A stretch of DNA of 64,000 nt, taken from Polytrichum commune (taxonomy: Eukaryota; Streptophyta; Polytrichopsida; Polytrichales; Polytrichaceae). This document shows positions 11,650-23,063 of this stretch, in pieces (the stretch's first letter is position 1; every line of letters begins with the position of its first letter). The notes under the pieces are model-generated. The model had not been told where the DNA came from. It was given only the letters and a program-made list of their open reading frames with translations, and ran no database searches. The stretch covers positions 46,654,440-46,718,439 of the forward strand of contig OX485807.1 of NCBI GenBank assembly GCA_950295325.1, in the 5' to 3' direction. The position numbers and the translations under genes were made by a program.

Positions 11650-13304
11650 CATGCTATTTTTATTCCATCAAAGATGCTTCGATGCTAAGTACTCCTCGTG
11701 GATTGCCATCCTCTTGTGTTCAGCATGTTCTTGTGTGTGAGTCGTTTTGCGCTCGTCAGCTAGTGCTGCTTTAGCAATTGTATTAGTTTTTTTTTGTTGG
11801 TGCTCTCATTCTTGGCTGTGGCGATTTTACTTTCGCAATGAACCTTTTCTTGGGTTAGGGTTGCGGGGATTCATTGCCTTTCGAACATGCCCTCATGTAG
11901 TATGTGTAGATCGATCTTAGGACTGGTGACGGAGACTTGAGGGTGAAAGAAGTGCTGTGATTGCCAGCACTTGTTAGAGTCGAGTTGGGCGGCCAAAGTT
12001 GTGGCATAATTTGAGAGAAATTGAAGGAGGACAGATTGCCCCATAGTAGCTATATGTCATTACACTTCCACGGCGTCCTTCTCATGTTGTGTCAGTTCGC
12101 GATTAAGTGAAGATTCCGGTACAGTCTGCGCCAGGATGGGAATAATGCCGAGGAGCATTGCTGCCAGCTATGTTTCCTTCTCGCGTTTGTAGCTTCATGT
12201 GACCTTGAAACTAGGGTTCATTTTCGCGGAGCTTGTGTCTGGATTCAATTCTTTTCGCCCTCCCCATCCACAAATTTTAGAATTACACCAGAGGACCAAT
12301 AAGTGCCACCCCAACATCTAGAGTGCAATCGAGAAATCCAAGGATTTCAAAAGGTTTTGTGCGATGCAGTGTGTGCCTCGGGGGTCCAGTTGACTTGCTG
12401 AGGTGCTGGCAATTGCGGTGGATCGTGGCAGGATAGGGACAGGCTTCAGCAATTCTACCGTCCGAACTCTTCCTTCAAAGTTAGGCGATGACAGTGCACG
12501 AAATAATCCCCCAAATCACCGTCCTCCCTTTTTTAAACATCCTATAGTAAGGATGTTGGGGTGAAGACATTGAAGAGTCTTGACCCAACAACATGAAACT
12601 TACTTCAAGTATGTCACATCCTGGTGAATCTTGTAGCTTTCCCTCCTTAAGCTTGTTCAGGTGAATCATTTCGATATATTTCATACGTGACTAACCTAAC
12701 GCTCTGATGGATGGCTGCTGCCAGATGGTCGAGTTGCTGTCCTAGAGGGAAATCGGGGCTGAACCTATGCAATGTGATATTTAGTTCAGGAACCGGTAAC
12801 TTGCAATAATGCATTGTTAGATTCATCCGTAAAATGATGCAAACGTAGTGCTACAATTTGGGGCTTCATTGCTACTATGTGGGTGGTTTCCGGTGGACGA
12901 TTGGAGGCATGAGGTGGATTCTCGAGTGCACTTAAGTATAGTTTAGACATTCGGTAGACCATGAGATTGGCGATCGTTTTGTCAAGGTGCAATATTCTAT
13001 GTTCTGGATAGATGTGAGAGCGACTGTTAAGAGGATATCCTTCTAGATACTAGAACCGGTGAGGAAGATGACGTCGAGGCAAGTTTTCTTTGTTTTCCTC
13101 ACTGTTCTTCTTGGATGTGTTGGATTCTGTAGGTGCTTAACAGCAGTGGGCAGGGTACTGTTCTATTAGCGCACAATGGATTGGACTACTGAGGTGGTAC
13201 ATTGGGTCATTCTCATGCTCGAGACAGAGGACAAATAGGAGGCAATGTGAGTGGCAAGAGCCTACAGTCGGTCACAGCTGTGGTGGAACAATCGAGTGGT
13301 GGTG
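11650..13304 (+). other. Long leader region of the zinc transporter, no coding exon recognised
   Basis: About 1.65 kb between the candidate TATA box and ATG 13305. I found no hydrophobic coding exon here, although flowering-plant MTP12 proteins carry a long N-terminal membrane region. Short upstream ATGs occur, for example at 13165-13190. Parts of the region may be removed as leader introns. Confidence 0.35.
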
Positions 13305-14777
13305 ATGGCGCAGCGAGTAGCTCCATTACGAGTCATTGTTCCGACTCCAACAAACCCATTTTTCCAAACCCCTCGTCCTCCATTGAGAAAGAAAAGACCC
13401 AGTTATGTGGGTGGCCTTTTTCGAAATGTCATTGGCGAGGAACAATTATCTTCATACAAATCTAATGTGCCAACCTTGTCTACCTTAGTTAAGTCTCCCT
13501 TGCAATTCATTGTCGGGGATATCAAAACCCGTAAGATTGCGGTGTTTCTACTCCTAAGCACTGCTTTCATGGTGGTGGAGTTTGTTTATGGGTTCCACAG
13601 TAACAGTTTAGGCCTTATATCTGATGCTTGTCACATGCTCTTTGATTGTGCAGCGTTGGCTATTGGTCTCTATGCTTCTTACATTTCTAAGCTTCAGGCG
13701 AACTCCAGATTTAATTATGGATATGGCAGATTTGAAGTCATCTCTGGTTACATGAATGCTGTCTTCCTTATCTTGGTGGCCTCTCTTATTGTGCTGGAAT
13801 CATTGGAAAGGATTCTTGACCCACCTGAGATTTCGACTGAGAGCTTGTTGGTGGTGTCAGTAGGAGGCTTTCTGGTTAACGTTGTAGGTTTGCTTTTTTT
13901 CCATGAAGCACATCATCACCATCCTGGTGGCTCGTGTGCACATGTGCATAGCAACAAGGAGAAGTCTTCACCTGCACAAATTCATCTCAGAGCTAATGGT
14001 GGAGACTCCAAATTTGTGGATATTGAGGATCATCATCATCATCATCATCAAATTCACAAAGGTCAAGGCGAGGAACAAGGATGTTCTGGAAATCATCTTG
14101 GTTATGTTCATAAAGTTCATGGGCATAGTCATGCAGCTGAATTTGGAAACTGTGAAGCAACACATGCACATGGAATAGATTGTGGTCATCAGCACAATGA
14201 CCATGTGCATAATGATGGACCCCAGAGTCAGAATTTCTCTCACAGCCACGTGGATATGGATTGTAGTTCTTGCAGTGGTGGACATGGGCACAATCATGAT
14301 CACCACCATGAGCATGAACATCAGCTGGCACACCAGCATACGGACCACAACATGCAGGGGATATTTCTGCATATTTTGGCAGACACCTTGGGAAGTGTTG
14401 GGGTGGTGGTCTCTACGTTACTTATCAAGTACAGGGGTTGGTATTTCACTGACCCAGCTTGTTCCATCTTTATCTCGGCACTTATCATTGCATCTGTCAT
14501 CCCTTTGGTCAGAAGTTCTGCAGAGATGCTTCTTCAGCGAATGCCAAGAGGAGTTGAGGGGCACATCCAGCATCTTATGAAGCAGGTGAACGCTATCAAT
14601 GGCGTTTCAAGTTGCCAAGCTTTGCATGTCTGGACCTTCACAAACACAGAGGTTATTGGCAGTTTACACCTGCTTGCTACCAGGGGGACTGATAAGGAGC
14701 AGTTGCGGACTGCTGTTGCTCGCACTCTAAAGAGAGCTGGTATAACAGATCTTACTCTTCAGGTGGAGACTGTATAG
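13305..14777 (+). CDS. MTP12: Zinc transporter of the CDF family, MTP12/ZnT5-7 type (490 aa, single exon)
   Basis: Cation diffusion facilitators of this clade exchange Zn2+ for protons into Golgi/secretory compartments. Six hydrophobic segments are visible. TM2 carries SDACHMLFDC (His110, Asp114) and TM5 carries LHILADTLGS (His356, Asp360), the HxxxD pair expected of a Zn2+-binding CDF. The TM4-TM5 loop (about residues 200-349) is extraordinarily His-rich, with an H6 run and many HxH motifs. The C-terminal cytoplasmic domain follows (QRMPRGVEGHIQ to LTLQVETV). The frame is closed by TGA at 13248-13250. GTG 13251 is in frame, but ATG 13305 is the first methionine, with G at -3 and +4. Flowering-plant MTP12 is longer at the N-terminus (from memory), so either this version is short or upstream exons were missed. 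Confidence 0.9.
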   Translation: MAQRVAPLRVIVPTPTNPFFQTPRPPLRKKRPSYVGGLFRNVIGEEQLSSYKSNVPTLSTLVKSPLQFIVGDIKTRKIAVFLLLSTAFMVVEFVYGFHSNSLGLISDACHMLFDCAALAIGLYASYISKLQANSRFNYGYGRFEVISGYMNAVFLILVASLIVLESLERILDPPEISTESLLVVSVGGFLVNVVGLLFFHEAHHHHPGGSCAHVHSNKEKSSPAQIHLRANGGDSKFVDIEDHHHHHHQIHKGQGEEQGCSGNHLGYVHKVHGHSHAAEFGNCEATHAHGIDCGHQHNDHVHNDGPQSQNFSHSHVDMDCSSCSGGHGHNHDHHHEHEHQLAHQHTDHNMQGIFLHILADTLGSVGVVVSTLLIKYRGWYFTDPACSIFISALIIASVIPLVRSSAEMLLQRMPRGVEGHIQHLMKQVNAINGVSSCQALHVWTFTNTEVIGSLHLLATRGTDKEQLRTAVARTLKRAGITDLTLQVETV

Positions 14778-15583
14778 CTACCTGCACCTGCACAAGGGTG
14801 TCCACCAGACAATGGCCAAGTGGTAGCAGCTATGTCCATAGGTACGTATGCCATCAGATGCTCTTGATTTGCTGATGCAAGCCAGCAGGCTTTGGATGTG
14901 TTGGGATTGTGAAAGGTATGTATTGTAAAGGATATCACATATTTGAAAAACACAAACATGAGGCACATTTGTGGTTACCTACTATGAAGTTTTGGGACAC
15001 ACAGCTATCTTCTTATCCGACTCTTATCAAGCAAGTATGTTTGAGACCTGCTTGAAGTTTTACAATTTTGAAGAGACTTGTAAGCACAGAAGAGTCTGTT
15101 GTCATTGTGAGATGAGCTTACAATGGCTGTGACTTGGTGCAGGAGTTAATTTCCTCTGGACTGGCATTACTGTAGTGACAGCAACAATATTCACTGCTGG
15201 AGCATATTATTTTCTGAAGAAAATTTATTTATGAACTTGATCTGCACAGCTTGTGGGGTGCCTTTCATCTGGTTCTTATAACCTTTTGCATATAGAGCGC
15301 TTAATAGGTCATTGCGAAGGGACTTCCAGTGGTCGCTTCTGCATTAAATTGAGATGCTTGAGTTATCTGAAAGAAAAATATGAAGAGATAATCAGCTATT
15401 TTCCTGCATCTAGGATTCTGTCCTATGGCTTGAATGGGTGGAGTTTTTCTAGAACTGAAAATTACAGGGCAGGTAAAATGAGAGTGGAATGTGATTTTTG
15501 TGATTGTGTGTTGTCCTATTCCTTCATATGTGATGTATGAAGAGTTGTATTTTGCTGCAGCTGTACTTCTGCAGGAGCCTGTT
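14778..15583 (+). other. Downstream region of the zinc transporter
   Basis: Probably 3' UTR and terminator sequence of the transporter. A 95-codon open frame at 15253-15540 has no family resemblance and is not called as a gene. Confidence 0.4.
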
Positions 15584-15592
15584 CTGAAACCA

Positions 15593-15838
15593 GGCTGGGG
15601 ATTCGTGGCACTCACTGAAAATCATCCATCCAAGATATCGTGGATGAAGTGGCTCCAATAAAAAAAGCCCCCCTATGGGGTTGAGGGCCGATTCATTCGA
15701 ATGTGACGTCACTAGACTAATTCGGGGCCTTTGACTCTATTTCCGGAATCAAATTGCCCAAAAATAGCCATTTAGATGATTCCTGTGTTTTTTCCATCCG
15801 CACGGATGATTTTTAGTGAGTGCCACGAATCCCCGGCC
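15593..15838. mobile_element. Mutator-type MITE, 246 bp, 35 bp TIRs, 9 bp target duplication
   Basis: The first 35 bases (15593-15627) and the last 35 (15804-15838) are inverted copies with two mismatches; the outer part reads GGCYGGGGATTCGTGGCACT. Perfect 9 bp direct repeats CTGAAACCA flank it at 15584-15592 and 15839-15847. Nine-base duplications with G-starting long TIRs are the signature of Mutator-like elements. The interior has no open frame. It contains a CRE-like palindrome TGACGTCA (15704-15711) and a small subterminal hairpin CATCCGCACGGATG. Confidence 0.8.
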
Positions 15839-16034
15839 CTGAAACCACACCTTATATTTCTGGGGAATTTTATATACCTACTTAAATATAGCACAGATGG
15901 GTCCAAAGCTATTATCAGCATTCTAGGGTGCAACTATGATGCTGACAAGATTTCAAATGTCTGGCCAATGTCTGTTGTCATTGTGATGGGGCAGCACTCC
16001 CTGTTGTATCTGCAGACAGAAACATTGTACTTCT

Positions 16035-16330
16035 CGTAACGTACTGCCTAAATGCTACTACAATTAGGTTAGGGTTTGATGTTTGTTCTTCTACCTTGAA
16101 GTGTTGTCAAAATGTTGACACAGTTAGATCAACATTTTGAGTTACATACTCTGCCAAAGGGTTGCATGAATGTTGCAGAAGGTAGGCTAGGGTTCAGTAT
16201 TTGCATATTCAGCCCGAAGGGTTGCCAAAAAGTTGCCTTATATAGGCTACGTTTTAATGTGTGCATACTATGTCCATACTGTGTGCATACTACGTTTTAA
16301 TGGACTGCCCGAATGTTGCAACATATATGT
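16035..16330. repeat. Degenerate tandem repeat, unit about 60 bp, 4-5 copies
   Basis: Copies start near 16068, 16123, 16186, 16246 and 16289. Each has a TAGGGTTY/TACGTTTT head followed by an AAGGGTTGC...AATGTTGC tail. Spacing drifts between 43 and 63 bp, so the array is old. Nothing suggests coding. Confidence 0.5.
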
Positions 16331-17029
16331 TTTCCATTTCCTTTTGACATCCTTGGCATGTGTGTTGCAGTTTAATTCACTTTTGAACGCCACATATGGA
16401 CTATTTGTCCCAAACACCGCACAAAGATGTGTGTAGCTTAGGGTAGGGCAAGTTTAGTATACTTCCATGCACTGTTTATGCCAATTATTTTGCTCCAACC
16501 ATGCGGCTTCCATGTCATTATTATCCATGTCATTACTTTCGGTAAAAGGTTTCAAGTACAATAAACACAAACCTTTGTTTGACCATAAGATGTTGTCCAA
16601 ATTTAATCACTACTTAAATACCTTTAAGACCAAGGTTGTGATGTCTCTGTCTTGTGACTTATATTCACGTGTGCCCATTCCTCACTTATACCACAAGGAA
16701 GTTAACCCGCCTCCGCAATACCTTAAACAAGGCTTTGTACAAAGATCACAACAGGGACAATGGCCCCATTCATTGCCTTTGTAAGCTTGGATTGTACATG
16801 TCAGAGGAGGGACGGAACCAGTGTTGGACTGTTATAAAAAATTAGTTATACCAGCCGGTTTAGGATATTGAAGATTCGCTAGAAACATAGATGGGTAGGG
16901 TACATGGTATTGTAGATTTCCAACTTTCACAAATATAGTACTGATATGAATAACGTCAAATGCTGCAAATTCCAAACAGTATATGAATATGAATATCAAC
17001 ACATTTGATAACAGTCCATTATCAACTCG

Positions 17030-17380
17030 GGTAGGTTTTTTTTTTGAAACACATTCACACTGTGCTGGGGTTTTTTTGCAACACATTCACACATGCTAGG
17101 GTTCTTTTTTTTGCAACACAGACACAAAGTGCACAGGCACTGGTTAAAGTCAGTTACAATGTTGCTTATCTTACGAAACTAACAAAGCAACAGGGTTTTG
17201 AAAATGACACAGCTGCTCTTTACGAATTCAGAATCGTGAGCACTAACATGCGCTAAATAAGAATTCAGAATCGTGACTCGAAACCATGATCAGACTCGAA
17301 ACAGCTATGCACATTGACACAAAACTATACACAGACTCGAAACAGCTATGCACATTCACTAAAAACCAGCGATGCACATT
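17030..17380. repeat. Short imperfect direct repeats at the 3' subterminal end of the hAT element
   Basis: Two roughly 40 bp copies (about 17043 and 17080) share a ACACATTCACAC...GGGTTTTTTT pattern. Downstream, GAATTCAGAATCGTGA occurs twice, and GACTCGAAACAGCTATGCAC occurs twice at about 17294 and 17334. Subterminal repeats in hAT elements commonly serve as transposase-binding sites; that role is inferred here. Confidence 0.5.
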
Positions 17381-17740
17381 ACCAAATGACTTGCAATTAC
17401 ACTGATTAATGACAATCTTCAGCTACTGTAACACGACTAACACAGGAATCATGCAATTCATGTGCGTTGATGTTACTCCTCGCAGCATATCCAAGGTCCG
17501 CTATGACATTCCAAAACCGTGAACTGCAGGCACAAATTCAAACGATCCTGTTATTTTGAATCAACAGCCCAATGGTGAGAAATTGAGTCACATGCTATCC
17601 TTGCCTTCAGGTAACAAGAGCATCATACATCTTCATTGCCACTACATGACAGCAAGCAGCTCGAACCAACAGAAGCAGCAAGGAATAATAAAAAATCACC
17701 AAAGAAATCCCACATACCTCTAACAGTCATACAGCACATG

Positions 17741-20700
17741 CTACTCCTCATCTTCAGGCTCCTCTTCGAAGTAACCAGCCTCCTCAATCTCAGCTTCAAA
17801 ATCATCAACCTGTTCCATCTCCTTCGCAAAATACTCTTTCACATCTTTGACTACCAAGGTGATCTCACATTCATGCCGAGAATCCTCAGGCCAATTCTTG
17901 TTGATCATTATCAAACTGTCCAGGTTATTCAGACCAAGGCGACAACGACGCAAACTAGTGAGCACACCAGCGATTGAGAAAATGCGCTCCGTTTCAATCT
18001 GAGATCCTGGAATGGCCAAGATTTGACGTGCAAGAAAGGCTACAGATGGGAAACAGGAAGCATTCAGCTTCCACCAAGTTAGGGGCTCCTCTGCCTCAGG
18101 ATGCACAATAGTCAGGCGACGGAACAAAGAAAGCTCTGCAGTCAGGATACCTTCACAGGCTTCTTCAGCAGACGCAGGAGCACCAAACAGAATTGACGAT
18201 GGAGCAGGGTCACACTGCGTGGCCGGGGAATCACCAGGGTTTAGATACTTGTGCACCTTCACGAGGTAAGGGATGAGGATTTTTCTGTCGTAGTCCTCCA
18301 CCACTTGTTTCGCAGCAGCTACTCCCACATACTGAATCACCAGCTCCAGCCCCTTGAAGCGAGGGTCCAGCATCAAAGATAGCATGTTTTGAGCTTGATC
18401 TGCTACAAAATGAATTGAGAATCTCAGAAACGGCTTCATAACATCCACAGTAGTCTTCGCCATCCTTGCCTTCAGAATCTCAATTTTTGACTCGAAATCT
18501 CCCACCTGCAGAGGGGGAAACACACTGGCACTCTGATCATACACCCCCTGTAACTCAATGGACATCCGGAACGCAGCAGCCAGGGCATCTGAAAGCAACC
18601 AGTATCCGCGGGTTTGATTTAGCACGCATTGTTGCACAACTGGGTTTAGGGTCTGAGTTACGGTTCTCGCAGTTGCCCATGTCATTCCACTTGGAACGCG
18701 AGCTTGCAACTTCAAGGACTGTCTTCTATAACAAATGCTAATAGCATCAGCATACTCCTGGGTCTCCTGGAACAGCACCACCTTAGAGGCAAAGCGTGTC
18801 TTCACAGGTGTCTTCAATTTTCTTGTCGGTAGCCCCGCGTCGATGCAGGCTCTGTCCCACTCTTGACGTCCCTTTCCTGACTTCTTGGTCCAAGTGATGC
18901 AGGATTGCAGAGACTTTTGAGCATCCTTCAAACTAACCTCCTTCATTCCTTTGCACATATGCTCATCGTTGGTGGCGTATTGGCATACCTGATCATACAG
19001 GGTTCACGTAACAATGAATTAATCACCATGGGCACATACATTGACACATAAGCATCCTTAGCAACCAATTCCCGCATAAACTATCTGGCAGCAAACATAG
19101 ACATTGACACATAAACCCACTTGTGCCATAGTTGCAGAACAGAACCCACTCTTCGAAGATAACAGCGAATGGCTAAGACGATTAACAAGAATTACAGTAT
19201 TAGCCCTCTGAACTAATCGAACGCATAATGACAGCAGCACAATTCGTCAAACATAATCTTGTAACTTCAGAGCATATTAACAAGAGAAAACACAGTCGAC
19301 AATAATCTCGAATCAACAAAGCAGTTCCCACTGTCTTGAATCTCAAATGAATGTACTCTCAAACACAATCACTTTTTAAAGCTATCTGTAGATATCCAAT
19401 CTGAGTAACAAGTAATTGTTGTTGCGTTCAAGTAACCATTGCAACAAACGTATAAAGGGAAACATTGATTACTGTAAAAATCAACCGAATCATAAAAACT
19501 CTCTCGGACCAGTAAAGCTTGATCAGCAATAGACCATTCATTTCGAATTAAATTCCTAGCAATCTGATAACGAACTGTCGATTCAAATTGCTTGCAATCT
19601 GAAAGAGACGACTCCTACTCAGGACGCAGATTATTTTAAAAAAAACCAAACAACGCCAAATACAGCAAATCGACCTGCATCTGACTAACCTAAACGGGTT
19701 TGCATAAACAAGCACCAATCACTAACTGGTTTCCCTAAAAAAAACAACACGAGCAGTATGACTGACTAACGGTATGATTGAACTGTTAAACGAACTTAAC
19801 AATTGCCAGACATTGACTCAAGCTGCTGGTGTTCATTCATTCAGAAACAACAAATTAAAAAATAAACAATAAAAAATTGAATGAGAAGTCCCATACATTG
19901 ACACAAGCATATACCATAGCCAAGCTCCCACACAGATTGAGATAAAGAGAAATTCGCCAAAACCAGTAACAGAAAAGACATGGCCATAAGGGACTATCAT
20001 ACCTTTGACATGATATGACCAAAACACGCAGATGAGAAGGGCTTCGGTAACCCCAGCACATCACACGACACTGTGAGCTGCAGAGCCTTCTCCAACGTCA
20101 CCAGATTCGCACCCTCGTCCTTCACACAGGCCACTATCTTGTCAGTGAGCTTGAACTGCTCTAACAAGGGCTTGACAATCTCGGCCAACGCTGCTCCTGA
20201 TGTGTCTTGTGCCTCGAACAGTCCAACTGTTACATGTCTTGGAACCCAGCCCTCATCAATGAAATTCACCACCAATGCAAAAGTATCCCAACCGGTTCGC
20301 GACATCCACAGGTCGAAAGTGATCGAAGCAGTCTGACAACTGCTGATGAGCGGAATCACAAACCGGTCCATTGTCTTGGTGAGCATTGCAGGAATATGCT
20401 CACGCACCAGCTGCTTCCGACTCGGGCAAACTACCTTCGGATCCCTGCGCAGCATCAGCCTCCGCAGCCATGCAGACTCTACAATGCTGAGGGATTCGTA
20501 TCCCTTGCTGATGAACAGAACTAGATCCTCCACAAATCGCTGCTGCTGCACATCATTTTTTGCGTAGGGCTTTGCATTACCAAAGTACGTTGTGATCTCA
20601 GACGGCGGTGCCCCCTTCCTCTTCTTGGTCTTCTGCCTCCCCGTGTCTCCTTCTTCCGCTGCTGCCTCCCGCACATACCTGCGCAAAATAACTCGTACTC

Positions 20701-22163
20701 ACACATGATCAGTCGCTTTATATCCCACATAAACCTGAACGTCCCAGTAGCCGCTGGAAAATAGTCAATCAGCAACCATAGACATCGTAACAACATGACA
20801 CATTGACAGCATTCGCAAATCAACTCCAATGAGCTACCGATTAAAGCAGCTCAGGAATTTGATCATTTGCAACCATAGAGCATGAGCAACCTTACCATAT
20901 CAGATCAGAATCTTTCAGCAACATTACACATTGACACATAGACCTTGATGCAGCACACAGATTGAGACATAAATCATACACCTCCAATCATTTACTCAGC
21001 ACACATACAGGTTCACATAATCAAAACGTAGCAACCACACAGCTCTCGTAGAGAACCATACACCAGACTAACTCGAAATCTGACCAAGTAACAAACAAAT
21101 CACATCGAAATAAGTTGAATCAGACAAGACTGCAGCATCGACCTGAATCAAACATGTATTGATAGTAGCGAACCATACATCAGGCCATCTCAAAATTCCA
21201 CCATGTAACAGCTCATGCACATCGAGTAAAATCTGCTACCACAAATTAGCTCAGAGTCTCAAGCTCTGCTACTTGATCATTTAGGCCGAAGTCATAAAAG
21301 TGGTCGACGTAGAAGATTACAGTTTGCAGAGCAAACATAAAAGAGTAACGAAATTCAGAATGTTACAATTCTGAGGGATTAGTTTCGGAAAGTGCCAATT
21401 GATGAGTCAGTAAATATAATCACGGCTCCACAACCGAGCTCGACACTCACACAGCCTAAGTTCATTGATCAGAGTTATGAAATTCAACATCTTACAATTC
21501 TGAGGGATCACAATTTCTGTGCATTGGCGAATGTAGTCTTGGTTTCGTACAGACAAAAATTCGCAGGATTTACTCATTTCAAGAACTCGATAAAGCAAGC
21601 ACGATTGCTTTGTTCACAGGGCCAGGATCAATCAAGATATACGCATAGCCCCTCATCACCCTGCTACTGTTGAATTAAAAAAAAAATAACATAAATACAC
21701 CAGGGTCGAACACAAACCTCGCAAGTTCTTGGCCATGCTCATTCTCCACATGTGTCTTCATGCTGGTGATCCCATGCGCTGGGTTGTACTGCAGAATCCC
21801 CTTCCTCCCCCTTGTGCCCCTCCGGCTTGAATTACTTGACTCAGCTTCAGTTGGGTGACAAACCCAACACCGCAACTTCTGTGCCACACTAACATCGACA
21901 ACCATGTCCTCCCCCTTCAGTCGGTAGAATGCCCACACTGCACTACTGCGATGGTAGGGTCGCCAAAATAGAGCATTCGCCCTCAATGCCGTATACGAAA
22001 CCCTCCAAGCTGCTTTGGACTCAGCTGCCAAACCCTCCAAATCCGGACTTGGCAATACATCACAGATCCGCTGGGCGCTCTCCAAGTCAACATAATCACT
22101 AGGATCTGCAGTTTCAGACAGTTCTTGTTGATCAAAAGACAACATTGTGAGCTCAACACACAC
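17741..22163 (-). CDS. hAT-family transposase (about 783-789 aa, 3 exons, apparently intact)
   Basis: Cut-and-paste transposase of the enclosing element. Exons (minus): 22163 or 22145 to 21718, 20678-20003, 18988-17741, all with in-phase GT-AG junctions. Exon 1 has a BED-type zinc finger: CWVC pair about residue 97, then THVENEH. Exon 2 has the first catalytic region SITFDLWMSRTGWDTFALVV and the second, IVACVKDEGANL, followed by CFGHIM, which replaces the usual CxxH. Exon 3 holds the all-helical insertion and the C-terminal dimerisation domain: PLTWWKLNASCFPSVAFLAR, IPGSQIETERIFSIAG, RRCRLGLNNLDSLIMINKNW. It ends in an acidic tail. No stop or frameshift is seen. Two in-frame ATGs compete (22163 and 22145). 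TAGGGTTT-type telobox motifs lie in the leader at about 22170-22200. Confidence 0.9.
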
Positions 22164-22631
22164 CCAAAACCCTAAGCGAAGTCTTCAAACCCTAGGTGGA
22201 GATCAGTTCAGTTTCAGACACAAAAACGCAGCAAATTCAGAATGAGAAGTTGGGTTACCCTTTGAGTGTTGTTGCCGATCCCTTGGGAAGCATTACAGCC
22301 CGCAGCCACTCCCCAATCTGCAGTTAGAGCCACTCCTCTCCACATTGAATCGCACAAGTAGCTGCAACAAATGCTAATCACGTCCCCACCTTCACCCATA
22401 ACCTACCGTACTTGCTAAAAAATCATCAAGTCCGGTTCCAATAATTGTATCACCGCATCACAAACCCGCACAAACTGTTTGGAAGCGCAGTTTCGGAAAT
22501 GGAGATACCAGACACAGTATGTGTAAGCCTAGGGTTTCGAAACTTGCGATACCAGTCTGCTCGGTTTGGCACATACCCTACCCGTATCCTTCCTGATACC
22601 CGGGTCAACCCGCAATAACAGTCCAACACTG

Positions 22632-23063
22632 GTAATAACGGCACCTTTAAACATGCCACCTAGGTTCGCCAGTAAAAACGCGTGCAGTTGTGAAGCGCTG
22701 GTAGAGGTGGTAGATTTGTAGCCTAAACATTGCTTGGGAAGGGGTGGTCTAGACTTTTGCATGAGGTGGGTAGGTAGTTAGAGGAGGGAGGGCGGTACCT
22801 GGCTATGGACCTACCGTGTTGCAGGAGCTTTGCTTTCCGAGGCGAGGCGATGGATTTTTCCTTGCCGTTCGCTCCTGGATGATGACCCTGGCCTGGCCGC
22901 CCTCGACCTCCCTCCTCTCTCCCTTGCACTTCCTCTTCGTCTGGCGCCTCTTTCTGGAGCGTCGGTGTAGGTCGTGGGATTGCCACACCACTGCCCCGGT
23001 GCCTTGAGTCGTCGCGCATTCTAAGGTCACTCCAATTCCTCCCAATTATCTGTTGGATCGTCT
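22632..23063 (+). promoter_or_regulatory. GC-rich upstream region of the DUF3067 gene
   Basis: The sequence between the hAT right end and the shared leader module is GC-richer than its surroundings. It is the only plausible promoter for the DUF3067 gene on the + strand. Long open frames on the minus strand here are low-complexity Arg/Pro/Ser sequence and are not called. Confidence 0.3.

Larger units (their letters stand above)
16819..22631 (-). mobile_element. Complete hAT DNA transposon, 5.8 kb, 17 bp perfect TIRs
   Basis: CAGTGTTGGACTGTTAT at 16819-16835 is repeated as its exact reverse complement at 22615-22631. The CAGTG start is typical of hAT termini. Between them lies one unbroken transposase gene on the minus strand. 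The 8 bases outside each end (GACGGAAC left, GTAATAAC right) agree at only four of eight positions, so the expected 8 bp target duplication is not clean. The interior outside exons carries many copies of a CACATTGACACATA-like motif. Coding integrity suggests recent activity; the degraded target site argues the other way. Confidence 0.8.

Noticed and set aside
13202-13304. GTG 13251 as start of the zinc transporter
   Set aside because: Non-ATG start in a nuclear plant gene; ATG 13305 in the same frame has a good context and leads directly into the conserved part.
13968-14372. His/Met/Asp-rich open frames antisense to the zinc transporter
   Set aside because: Mirror of the CAT/CAC codons of the His-rich loop on the other strand.
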